DNA from: Candidatus Omnitrophota bacterium
Lineage (GTDB): Bacteria > Omnitrophota > Koll11 > 1-14-0-20-64-10
Assembly (NCBI GenBank): GCA_023818695.1
Contig: JAMWCF010000001.1
Location: forward strand, 124,001-188,000
Direction of reading: 5' to 3'
DNA: 64,000 nt
The notes under the pieces: generated by a model
Database searches by the model: none
Told to the model about the DNA's origin: nothing
Seen by the model: the letters and a program-made list of their open reading frames with translations, nothing else
Part shown: in pieces, positions 8,576-15,936 of the stretch
How the letters are laid out: each line of letters begins with the position of its first letter
How positions within the stretch are numbered: the stretch's first letter is position 1
Made by a program: the position numbers and the translations under genes

Positions 8576-9849
8576 AACGACGACATCGGGTTGCGCACCG
8601 CTATCCGAAACCGAAACGCAGAAGGTTGAGACTCCGCAGAAGGACGGTGCTCAAAAAGACGCAAGTCGTTGCCCGCGCCGCGCCGGCCGCGCCGCCGCCG
8701 GCTCCCAAGGAGGTTCCGCCCCCGGCCCCCGCGCCGTCCAGGGAAAAAGGGTCCGGGAAGCGCCAAATCCTGCTGTGTCCCGGACCCGTGGTGACCAGCC
8801 AGCACGTCCGGTCGGCCCTTTTGCAGCCGGATATGTGCCATCGCGAACCGGAATTCGCCAACCTCCTGCAGAATGTTCGGGCGAAGCTGCTGCATGTCTT
8901 GGGACTGGACGGGCGTTATATCCCCGTCATCCTGACCGGTTCGGGGACGGCCGCCCTGGAGGCGGCGGTGATGGCCAGCGTCGAACCCGGCAAGAAGCTC
9001 CTGGTCATCAACAACGGTGTCTACGGCTCCCGGATCGCCCAAGCGGCCCGCATCCATGAGATTCCGTTGGTGGAGATCCGTTCCCCTTTGACGGAGAGAC
9101 CGGATTTAAACCGGGTGGTGGCGGCCATGAAGCGGGAGCCGAAGATCGGCACGGTCGCGATGGTCCACCATGAGACCTCTACCGGTTTGCTCAACCCGGT
9201 TGCCGAGGTCGGCGCTTTGACGAAGCAATACAAGAAGAAATTTCTCGTCGACGCCATCAGCAGCCTGGGTGCGGAAAGGCTGGATCTGGTCAAGTCCAAC
9301 GTGACGTTCTGCGTCGGTTCTTCTGGCAAATGCTTTCACGGACTGCCCGGCCTTTCCTTCGTGCTGGTGGCCCAATCGGAGGTGCCGTCGGTCATGAAAG
9401 CCAGGCCCCGCTCCCTTTACCTAGATTTAGGAAAGCACCTCAAGGCCCAGGAATCCGGTGAACCGCCGTTCACTCCCGCCGTGCCTCTGGTCATCGCTTT
9501 CCACGCCGCTTTGGATGAGCTGCTGCGGGAGGGATTGAAATCGCGCATGGAGAAGTACCAGGAGCGGGCCAAATTCTTACGGGAGGGGTTTCACAAGATG
9601 GGTTTGTCCCCCTTGTTGGATGAGAAGATCATGTCCAACAGTTTGACCTCTCTGCTGATGCCCAAGGGGCTTTCCTATCAGCAGCTGCACCATCTTCTCA
9701 AACGCCATGGTTTCGTTATTTACGCCGGCCAGAGTGAGCTGCGGGGCAGGATTTTCAGGGTGGCTCATATGGGGCAGCTGCTTCAGGCCGATCTGAAGGA
9801 ATTTTTGAGAGTTCTAAAGGAATCGCTGGAACGGGCTTCCGCGTCGTAG
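8572..9849 (+). CDS. 2-aminoethylphosphonate-type class V aminotransferase with a basic/Pro-rich N-terminus
   Basis: This fold-type I PLP aminotransferase resembles AEP aminotransferases, working here in the synthetic direction (phosphonoacetaldehyde to AEP). The catalytic domain starts near residue 65 (ILLCPGPVVTS), continues with PDMCHREPEF, LTGSGTAALEAAV and HHETSTG, and the PLP lysine is K253 in SSGKCFHG. The first ~63 residues are unusual: residues 1-29 contain about 16 Arg/Lys, then an Ala/Pro-rich linker. An AGGACGG site 8-10 bases before the ATG and the 4-base overlap with the previous stop support this start. The extension may bind acidic lipid or another polyanion; that is inference. 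Confidence 0.83.
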   Translation: MKRRHRVAHRYPKPKRRRLRLRRRTVLKKTQVVARAAPAAPPPAPKEVPPPAPAPSREKGSGKRQILLCPGPVVTSQHVRSALLQPDMCHREPEFANLLQNVRAKLLHVLGLDGRYIPVILTGSGTAALEAAVMASVEPGKKLLVINNGVYGSRIAQAARIHEIPLVEIRSPLTERPDLNRVVAAMKREPKIGTVAMVHHETSTGLLNPVAEVGALTKQYKKKFLVDAISSLGAERLDLVKSNVTFCVGSSGKCFHGLPGLSFVLVAQSEVPSVMKARPRSLYLDLGKHLKAQESGEPPFTPAVPLVIAFHAALDELLREGLKSRMEKYQERAKFLREGFHKMGLSPLLDEKIMSNSLTSLLMPKGLSYQQLHHLLKRHGFVIYAGQSELRGRIFRVAHMGQLLQADLKEFLRVLKESLERASAS

Positions 9850-9860
9850 GCAGGGGACTG

Positions 9861-10523
9861 ATGCAGCCGATCAACCGTCGTCTTTCGAGGCATGTCACGC
9901 CACTGTTGATCGCTTGCGGCCTGAATCCTACCCAGGTCACGCTGATAGGGTTGGCGGCAGGCATGATCGCCGCTTTGTATTTTTACCAGGGGGATCCCCG
10001 CTCCTGGGTGATTGGCGCCATCTGGTTCCAGGCGGCTTACCTGCTGGACAATTGCGACGGAGAGGTCGCCCGGCTCACGAACCGGACAAGCGGATTTGGC
10101 AGCTGGATCGATACCATCACCGACTGCCTGATCCACATCGGGTTTTTCGGCGGGCTGGGATGCGGGATCAGCCGTTATACCGGCAATCCCGTGTGGTTTC
10201 GGTTGGGGCTGCTTGCTTGCGGCGGCGTCCTGCTGTCGTATCTGACCTTCGTGGCCGAGCAGGTGCAGATCAGGGGGCGGGCGGCCTGGATCCATCCGGA
10301 TCCTCCCCAGGAAGAGGCCCTGAAGTCTTTCTGGAAGCAGCTCCGGAAGCTGTTCCGGGAGGATTTCTCTTTCGTCGTATTGGGTTCGGCGTTGGTCCAG
10401 CAGATGGCCTGGCTTTTATGGAGCGGCATCGCGGGGTCCTTCCTCATTGGGTTCGCCAGCCTCTTGTCGATTACGGTCCGCAGCGGCCGGTTGTTCCAGC
10501 ATTACACGAACAGACGCGTTTGA
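9861..10523 (+). CDS. CDP-alcohol phosphatidyltransferase family protein
   Basis: This 220-residue polytopic membrane enzyme carries the full signature D-G-x2-A-R-x8-G-x3-D-x3-D: D66-G67, A70-R71, G80, D84 and D88 (from DNCDGEVAR onward). Such enzymes join a CDP-activated alcohol or head group to a second alcohol, usually making a phospholipid. AGGGGA precedes the ATG. Placement between an AEP aminotransferase and hopanoid genes suggests transfer of an AEP group from CMP-AEP to a lipid hydroxyl, or more conventional phospholipid synthesis. The acceptor cannot be read from sequence. Confidence 0.85.
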   Translation: MQPINRRLSRHVTPLLIACGLNPTQVTLIGLAAGMIAALYFYQGDPRSWVIGAIWFQAAYLLDNCDGEVARLTNRTSGFGSWIDTITDCLIHIGFFGGLGCGISRYTGNPVWFRLGLLACGGVLLSYLTFVAEQVQIRGRAAWIHPDPPQEEALKSFWKQLRKLFREDFSFVVLGSALVQQMAWLLWSGIAGSFLIGFASLLSITVRSGRLFQHYTNRRV

Positions 10524-10530
10524 ATCCTTT

Positions 10531-11490
10531 ATGAAAAAGATGAGATGGCTGGGCGTCCTTTTTGGCACCGCGCTTTTTGTTGGCATCCTGTGCCAGTCCG
10601 ATCTGTCCTTGGTCTGGGATCAGGTCCGTTCCTTGAAACCGTGGCGCTTCGGCATCATCGTTCTTTTTTACGGCGTCATTTTCTGGCTGGATACGTTGGG
10701 ATGGAAGTTCGCCATGAACCACTCGGCGGGAGGCCTTGTCCGCTGGGACCGGCTTTTCAGGGCCCGTCTGGCGGGGGAAGCGTTGAATTACGTCACGCCG
10801 GCGGCCGCGCTGGGAGGGGAGCCGGTAAAAGCGTATATCTTGTCGAAAAAGTACGGGGTCCCGCTTTCAGACGGAATGGCCTCCGTGGTGGTCGCCAAGA
10901 CCACGCTTGCCGTCAGCATGCTGTTGTTCGTTCTGACCGGCGTGGTTTTGACCTTGTTGACCCAGCCGATTCCTCCCGTGGTTTCATCCTTGGTCTGGAC
11001 CACCTTTTCCGTTCTGGCCCTGCTGATGGGCCTTTTCATGGCGGTTCAGTTTTCACGGCCGTTTCAGCGTGCGGCCGGCTTCGCCCAGCGGTTTCTGCCG
11101 GGCTGGATCTCCTCTTTTCTGGAGAAAGCCAAGGAATGGGACCGGGCGATCCTCCACTACTACCGGCTTTCTCCGGAACGGTTTTTTTATTCCCTCACGT
11201 TTCATTTCCTGGGGTGGGTGGCCGGGGTCATCGAAGTTTACCTGATTTTCCACTTTCTACAGGCCCCGGTCGGGTGGTCGACGGCCTGGTCGGTTGAGGC
11301 GTTATGGGTCCTCTTGCGCAGCGGGGCCTTCATGATTCCTGCCACTCTGGGGGCCAGTGAGGGTTTTCTCCTGCTGATCTGCGTCGGCATGGGACTTGGA
11401 GCTGTCAGCGGTTTGGCCCTCGCTTTGGTCCGGCGGGCGAGAGAGCTTCTGTGGATGGGATTGGGTCTTGTGGAGTTCTCAAGGGGATGA
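10531..11490 (+). CDS. HpnL-like flippase/lysylphosphatidylglycerol-synthase TM-domain membrane protein
   Basis: This 319-residue integral membrane protein belongs to the UPF0104/LPG synthetase TM family. It has a short basic N-terminus (MKKMRW), about seven to eight hydrophobic segments, and the family-typical PAAALGGEPVKAYILSKKYG stretch at about residues 90-109. HpnL proteins of this family occur in hopanoid loci and are thought to move hopanoids or other lipids between leaflets or membranes. The ATG at 10531, seven bases after the preceding stop, gives a sensible membrane N-terminus; the in-frame ORF further upstream lies inside the previous gene. The 3' end overlaps hpnA by 4 bases. Confidence 0.8.
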   Translation: MKKMRWLGVLFGTALFVGILCQSDLSLVWDQVRSLKPWRFGIIVLFYGVIFWLDTLGWKFAMNHSAGGLVRWDRLFRARLAGEALNYVTPAAALGGEPVKAYILSKKYGVPLSDGMASVVVAKTTLAVSMLLFVLTGVVLTLLTQPIPPVVSSLVWTTFSVLALLMGLFMAVQFSRPFQRAAGFAQRFLPGWISSFLEKAKEWDRAILHYYRLSPERFFYSLTFHFLGWVAGVIEVYLIFHFLQAPVGWSTAWSVEALWVLLRSGAFMIPATLGASEGFLLLICVGMGLGAVSGLALALVRRARELLWMGLGLVEFSRG

Positions 11491-12488
11491 GCCGGGACGT
11501 CGTTTTTGTAACCGGGGCGACCGGTTTCGTGGGCAGCCACGTCGTTCTGAAGCTGCTGGAGAGGGGCAAACGGGTTCGGGTCTTTGCCAGGCGCAGCAGC
11601 AACCTGAAGAACCTCAAGGGGCTGGACGTCGAAATGGTTTACGGCGACTTGACCGACGCCAAATCCATACGGGAAGCCATGCGCGGGTGCCGGCAGGTGT
11701 ATCATGTTGCCGCGGATTACCGGCTGTGGGCCCCGCAGCCGGCCGCCATCTATCAAAACAACGTTCAGGGCACCAGAAACGTTCTGGAAGCGGCTTCGCA
11801 AGAAAAAGTGGAGAAGATCGTTTATACCTCCACCGTAGGGGCTCTGGGATTTTCGCAGGATGGTTCCCCGTCGACGGAGCAGACCGCTGTCACCCTGGAG
11901 GACATGGTGGGCCATTATAAGCGCTCCAAGTTTCTGGCGGAGCAGGAAGCGATGGCCGCCGCCAAGGCAGGGTTTCCGGTTGTGATCGTTAATCCCTCCA
12001 CGCCGGTCGGAGCGATGGATATCAAGCCGACTCCTACTGGACAGATGATCGTGGATTTTTTGAACGGGCGGATGCCGGCCTATGTGGAGACCGGTCTGAA
12101 CCTGATCGATGTGGAGGATGTGGCGGAGGGGCATCTGCTGGCGATGGAGACGGGGCGAGTCGGCGAAAAGTACATCCTGGGGAACGAGAATCTTTCTCTG
12201 AAGGAGATCCTGGAGATGTTGAGTCGGATCAGCGGGCTGGCGTCGCCGAAAATCCGCCTGCCAAGGGGGATCGCCCTGGGGATCGCCTGTGTGAGCACCG
12301 GATGGGGGCGTCTCACCGGCCGCACTCCCCGCGTGCCGCTGGAGGCGGTCCGGATGTCGAAAAAGAAGATGTATTTCGATTCCTCCAAAGCGGTGAAGCA
12401 TCTAGGGCTTCCCCAGCGTCCCGTTCAGGATGCCCTTCAGAAGGCCGTTGTCTGGTTCCGGCAGAACGGCTACGTTCGAAGGAATTGA
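11487..12488 (+). CDS. hpnA: HpnA, hopanoid-associated NAD-dependent sugar epimerase/reductase
   Basis: This 333-residue short-chain dehydrogenase/epimerase starts with the nucleotide motif FVTGATGFVGSH (residues 7-18). An active-site pattern YTSTVGALG (Ser/Thr) and Y-K-R-S-K (HYKRSKFLAEQEA) follows, then NPSTPVGAMDIKPTPTGQ, which is characteristic of HpnA. The family accompanies hopanoid clusters, though its substrate is not settled. The ATG at 11487 overlaps the preceding stop and has GGAG about ten bases upstream. Nucleotide specificity (NAD or NADP) is not certain from sequence. Confidence 0.9.
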   Translation: MSRDVVFVTGATGFVGSHVVLKLLERGKRVRVFARRSSNLKNLKGLDVEMVYGDLTDAKSIREAMRGCRQVYHVAADYRLWAPQPAAIYQNNVQGTRNVLEAASQEKVEKIVYTSTVGALGFSQDGSPSTEQTAVTLEDMVGHYKRSKFLAEQEAMAAAKAGFPVVIVNPSTPVGAMDIKPTPTGQMIVDFLNGRMPAYVETGLNLIDVEDVAEGHLLAMETGRVGEKYILGNENLSLKEILEMLSRISGLASPKIRLPRGIALGIACVSTGWGRLTGRTPRVPLEAVRMSKKKMYFDSSKAVKHLGLPQRPVQDALQKAVVWFRQNGYVRRN

Positions 12489-12490
12489 AC

Positions 12491-13153
12491 ATGCCCCGCA
12501 CGGTTTCCGTGCTGGTCGTGACGGCTGTCCGTCAGGAGATGGATCGATCCGTCATTGGGGCGGACCCCGCGGTCAGGGTTTTGGTCACCGGCGTAGGACA
12601 GCGGAACGTCCACCGCTCGCTTGGCCCCTTTTTGAGGGAGAATGCCGTCCGGCTCCTCATCAGCGCCGGTTTTTCCGGCGGCGTTCGGCCCGGCTACAGG
12701 GTCGGGGACCTCGTAATGGCCTCGGAGGTCCTGGATGAGCACTCAGCGGGGAGGTGGAAGCCGTCGAAGCCGCCGGAATCGTGGAACGGCCGCATTGCGA
12801 GCGGCCCTTTCATCACCGCCTCCTCGGTGGTAAGGAGTTCCGCTTCCAAGAAGGAGATCGGCATGCGGACCGCCGCCGCGGCGGTGGACATGGAAAGCGC
12901 GGCTGTGGCTGCCCTCGCCGAGGCGGCAGGGGTTCCCTGGGTCGCGATCCGGGCCATCCTGGATCCCATGGAGGCGGATCTGATGGTCGGATCTCTTCCG
13001 GAGGCGTGCGCGCTGATGATGCGTCCCTCTCGGTGGGCGGATCTGCGCCGTTTCCTTGCGTCCGTCAAGGTTGCCAGGCGTTCTTTGGCTGAAGGAATTC
13101 GGTTCCTTATGGATGTCAATTCAGAGGTGCTTCAGGAACAGAGATCAAATTAA
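12491..13153 (+). CDS. hpnG: HpnG, hopanoid-associated phosphorylase/nucleosidase
   Basis: This 220-residue protein has a nucleoside-phosphorylase fold: GVGQRNVHRSL and SAGFSGGVRPGYRVGDLV in the N-terminal half, and the purine/ribose motif AVDMESAAVAALAEAAG in the second half. HpnG removes adenine from adenosylhopane to give a ribosyl (phospho)hopane. Its presence with HpnH in one operon fits this order. AAGGA precedes the ATG, two bases after hpnA. The tail beyond the MESAA motif is basic and helical. Confidence 0.87.
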   Translation: MPRTVSVLVVTAVRQEMDRSVIGADPAVRVLVTGVGQRNVHRSLGPFLRENAVRLLISAGFSGGVRPGYRVGDLVMASEVLDEHSAGRWKPSKPPESWNGRIASGPFITASSVVRSSASKKEIGMRTAAAAVDMESAAVAALAEAAGVPWVAIRAILDPMEADLMVGSLPEACALMMRPSRWADLRRFLASVKVARRSLAEGIRFLMDVNSEVLQEQRSN

Positions 13154-13166
13154 GGAGAAAACGGCA

Positions 13167-14171
13167 ATGGAGTTAGACAAGGTTGCGTCCCTTATTGAAT
13201 CGGAATACCGGTTTCTGACTCGAGTTCATGACCGGTGGAGTTTGACGGCTGGCCCGCAGGACATGGAGCTGGTTGCTCATGCTTTGCGGGTGATCCTCCA
13301 TATGGGCAAGGCGGGTTCTTCTCTGAACGAATACCGCGCTTTGATCAAGACGCAGCATGAAGACGGCGGATGGGGCCGCGAGTCCACGGAAAAAGAATCG
13401 GCCGCCTGGGTTTCCGCTTTCTGCGGTCTGATGCTGATCCGCGCCAATGCCGTCCTTCAGAACGCGGAGCTCGAAAGGTCGATCTGGAAATCGATCGATT
13501 ATTTCCTCAAGGACCAGAAAGGGGATGGCCGCTGGGTTGACAGCGAGTGGGGCGATCTGGACACGACGTCCCATCCGGTCAGCTTTTTCAACGTCGTCCT
13601 GGCGTTGGGCACCCCCGCCATGAAGGACGCCGTCAGGACCTCCTGGAGGAAGGGACTGCGCTTCATCATCGACGGTCAGTCCGAGGATGGGGGATGGTAC
13701 GATCCGGTTTTTCAGCCCTCGGGTGTGGAGACTACCGCCCATCTCGTGCAGGATTCCGTGATCGCCTCTTTGGTCCTGCCGGAGGGGTTGCCGGTGCGGC
13801 CGGTCTGCGAGAAGGGGTTGAACTGGATCCTCGAGCACCAGGCGCAGGACGGTTCGTGGGATGACCACAACGTGGACCATTCGATGGATTGCACCCGCTC
13901 GATCCTCCTGATTTCCCGCATGCTGAAGGCGGAGGAAAAAGCGCGGCCGGCGATCGACAAAGCGATCGACTGGATCGTGAAGGTCAAGAACGAGAATGGC
14001 TGGCCAGATTTCCCGGGAATGGAGACCAACCTGGAGAGAACCTGCGACGGACTGGATGTCCTGTTGAAATACCAGGCCTGGCGCCAGCCGGATTCCCTGG
14101 AGGTTGTCAGGAGATGGGGCTATGCCCCCGGCAACCCGACCTTCATCCAGGGGATCGAGGCGAGGGTCTAG
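13167..14171 (+). CDS. Short squalene-cyclase-like (prenyltransferase/squalene oxidase repeat) protein
   Basis: This 334-residue protein consists of alpha-alpha barrel repeats with QW-like motifs (QHEDGGWG 63-70, QKGDGRW 117-123, QSEDGGW, QAQDGSW). It is about half the length of a hopene cyclase, so it can form only one of the two barrels. A DLDTTS motif at 130-135 sits where class II cyclases have DxDDTA; the catalytic middle Asp position is kept but the following Asp is Thr. A strong AAGGAG site precedes the ATG. It could be a second terpenoid-modifying cyclase, a cyclase partner or a lipid-binding protein. I do not know a named family for it. Confidence 0.7.
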   Translation: MELDKVASLIESEYRFLTRVHDRWSLTAGPQDMELVAHALRVILHMGKAGSSLNEYRALIKTQHEDGGWGRESTEKESAAWVSAFCGLMLIRANAVLQNAELERSIWKSIDYFLKDQKGDGRWVDSEWGDLDTTSHPVSFFNVVLALGTPAMKDAVRTSWRKGLRFIIDGQSEDGGWYDPVFQPSGVETTAHLVQDSVIASLVLPEGLPVRPVCEKGLNWILEHQAQDGSWDDHNVDHSMDCTRSILLISRMLKAEEKARPAIDKAIDWIVKVKNENGWPDFPGMETNLERTCDGLDVLLKYQAWRQPDSLEVVRRWGYAPGNPTFIQGIEARV

Positions 14172-14176
14172 GAAAG

Positions 14177-14542
14177 ATGAGCGGCCAGCGGGTTCGGGTG
14201 GCTTCGGCGGCGGACGTGCCGCCGGGCGGTTCCTGCCTGGTGCAGGTTGATGGGAAGGACGTCGCTCTTTTCAACGTCGACGGCCGCTTTTTCGCCGTCG
14301 GCAACAGGTGCCCCCATCGATCGGGTCCGCTGGTCCGCGGCCGGGTCGAAAAGATAGAGGAGAAGTGCGCCGTACGCTGTCCCCTGCATGGCTGGCTGTT
14401 CGATCTGGAATCCGGCAGGTGCCTGACGCGGGCGAGTGCCACCGTCCCGACATTTCCGGTTTTATGCGAGGAGGGGCAGGTTCTGCTGGGAGCGCAGGAG
14501 GGAGCATACGCCGGTCCTAGCACGCTGGTGCCCGGTTCCTGA
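14177..14542 (+). CDS. Rieske [2Fe-2S] ferredoxin-like protein
   Basis: This 121-residue soluble Rieske domain has both ligand boxes: C-P-H-R-S-G-P-L (C-x-H) and C-P-L-H-G-W-L-F-D (C-x2-H). No oxygenase catalytic domain is attached, so it should be an electron carrier or a redox partner of a lipid-modifying enzyme. It starts five bases after the cyclase-like gene and overlaps the next ATG by one base, inside the hopanoid/phosphonate string. A second, different Rieske protein is encoded in the Suf operon at 29262-29570. Confidence 0.88.
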   Translation: MSGQRVRVASAADVPPGGSCLVQVDGKDVALFNVDGRFFAVGNRCPHRSGPLVRGRVEKIEEKCAVRCPLHGWLFDLESGRCLTRASATVPTFPVLCEEGQVLLGAQEGAYAGPSTLVPGS

Positions 14543-15936
14543 TGACCGCCGTCATTCTGGCCGCCGGCGTGGGCAAGAGAATGGGCGCCGGGGCGCTCCC
14601 CAAAACGCTTTCCGTGGTCGCCGGCCAATCCCTTTTGAGAAGAATGCTGGAGTCCCTTCAGGCCGCCGGTGTGCGGCGGGTTGTCTTGGTGGTCGGATAC
14701 CGGAAAGAGGAGGTTGTGGAGGAGGCCAGGCGTTACGCCGGCCGGATGGAGCTTTCGGTCATTGAGAACCCAAGGTTCCGGGAAGGAGCGATCCTCTCCC
14801 TGTGGTCCGCCCGGGATGTTTTTTCAGACGACCTGCTGATTATGGACTCGGATGTTTTCTTCCCCCCCGCTTTCATACAGAAGCTGGTTGCCTCCGCCCA
14901 CCGAAACTGCATCCTTGTCGACGGGACATCGCCGGATACGGGGGAGGAACAGATTGTTCTGGGCATCGGGGAAAGGGTTTTCCACATCACGAAGCGTCCC
15001 ACCGATCAACAGAAAAGCGATTGGATTCCTTTCGGGGAGTCGGTCGGGTTTCTGAAGCTGGAGGAGGCGGCGGCTGGCACCCTGAAGGTCTTGCTGGATG
15101 AGAAGGTGCAGGCGGGGATCGTGAATATAGAGCATGAACAAGTTTACCCGGAACTCTTCAAACGGTTTCACGTCGGTTTCGAAAAGGTGGACGGCTTCGC
15201 CTGGACGGAGATCGACACGCCGGAGGACCTGGTCAGGGCAAAAGAGGAAATCTATCCCAGGTGGAACCGGTCGGTGTGCCTGAATCGCCGGCTGTCCGGC
15301 GCCCTGCTGCCTTTTGTGCTGAAGCTGCCTCTTCGCCCGAACCACTGGACATCCCTTTCGCTTCTGTCCGGTCTGGCGGCCCTGCTTCAGTTCAGCCGGG
15401 GGGACTACGCGTCGGGGATCTGGGGGGCTTTCCTTTTCCAGCTTTTCTATCTCATCGACAACTGGGATGGAGATGTCGCCCGGGCGAAAGGGTTGATGTC
15501 GACCTGGGGCGGCTGGTTCGACGTCGCAGCCGACGGGATTGTTCAGCTTTTATTGCCGCTGGCGCTGGCGGCGGGGTTGGTTCAGCGGGGATGGGACATG
15601 TCCGTTTACGCGTGGGGATGGGTTGGAACGGCCGGGATCGCCCTTTCTTTCGCCGCGACGAGTTTTGCCAAGACAAGAGGGTTCGGCCCTTCCGTTTATG
15701 AAGACCGAGGCCGAACCGGTGCTGTTCGGCCGGGGAGATGGAGGGAGTCGCTTCGGGCGAATCTGACGAACGAGAATTTTTCCCTCGTCGTCATGGCGCT
15801 GTTTCTGCTGGACTGGAGGTTTCTTTTCCTCGTTCTGTCCGCTCTAGGATCAAATTTTTTCTGGATCAGCTTTCTCTGGAAGGAAAGGCGCCGGTTATTC
15901 CGGCGGCCTCACAGTTTCGCCCACGCCCGCCTGTAA
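14542..15936 (+). CDS. Nucleotidyltransferase-CDP-alcohol phosphotransferase fusion
   Basis: This 464-residue two-domain protein starts with an NTP-transferase domain (VILAAGVGKRMG at the N-terminus, LIMDSDVFFP in the middle, residues 1-235). It continues with a polytopic CDP-alcohol phosphotransferase domain carrying the complete signature D309-G310, A313-R314, G323, D327, D331. Known proteins of this design activate a small phosphorylated alcohol with CTP and pass it to an acceptor, for example inositol-phosphate cytidylyltransferase/DIPP synthase. Here the obvious candidate is AEP, activated to CMP-AEP and transferred to a lipid. It is the last gene of the 16-kb string and overlaps the convergent PEP mutase-like gene by 28 bases. 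Confidence 0.82.
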   Translation: MTAVILAAGVGKRMGAGALPKTLSVVAGQSLLRRMLESLQAAGVRRVVLVVGYRKEEVVEEARRYAGRMELSVIENPRFREGAILSLWSARDVFSDDLLIMDSDVFFPPAFIQKLVASAHRNCILVDGTSPDTGEEQIVLGIGERVFHITKRPTDQQKSDWIPFGESVGFLKLEEAAAGTLKVLLDEKVQAGIVNIEHEQVYPELFKRFHVGFEKVDGFAWTEIDTPEDLVRAKEEIYPRWNRSVCLNRRLSGALLPFVLKLPLRPNHWTSLSLLSGLAALLQFSRGDYASGIWGAFLFQLFYLIDNWDGDVARAKGLMSTWGGWFDVAADGIVQLLLPLALAAGLVQRGWDMSVYAWGWVGTAGIALSFAATSFAKTRGFGPSVYEDRGRTGAVRPGRWRESLRANLTNENFSLVVMALFLLDWRFLFLVLSALGSNFFWISFLWKERRRLFRRPHSFAHARL

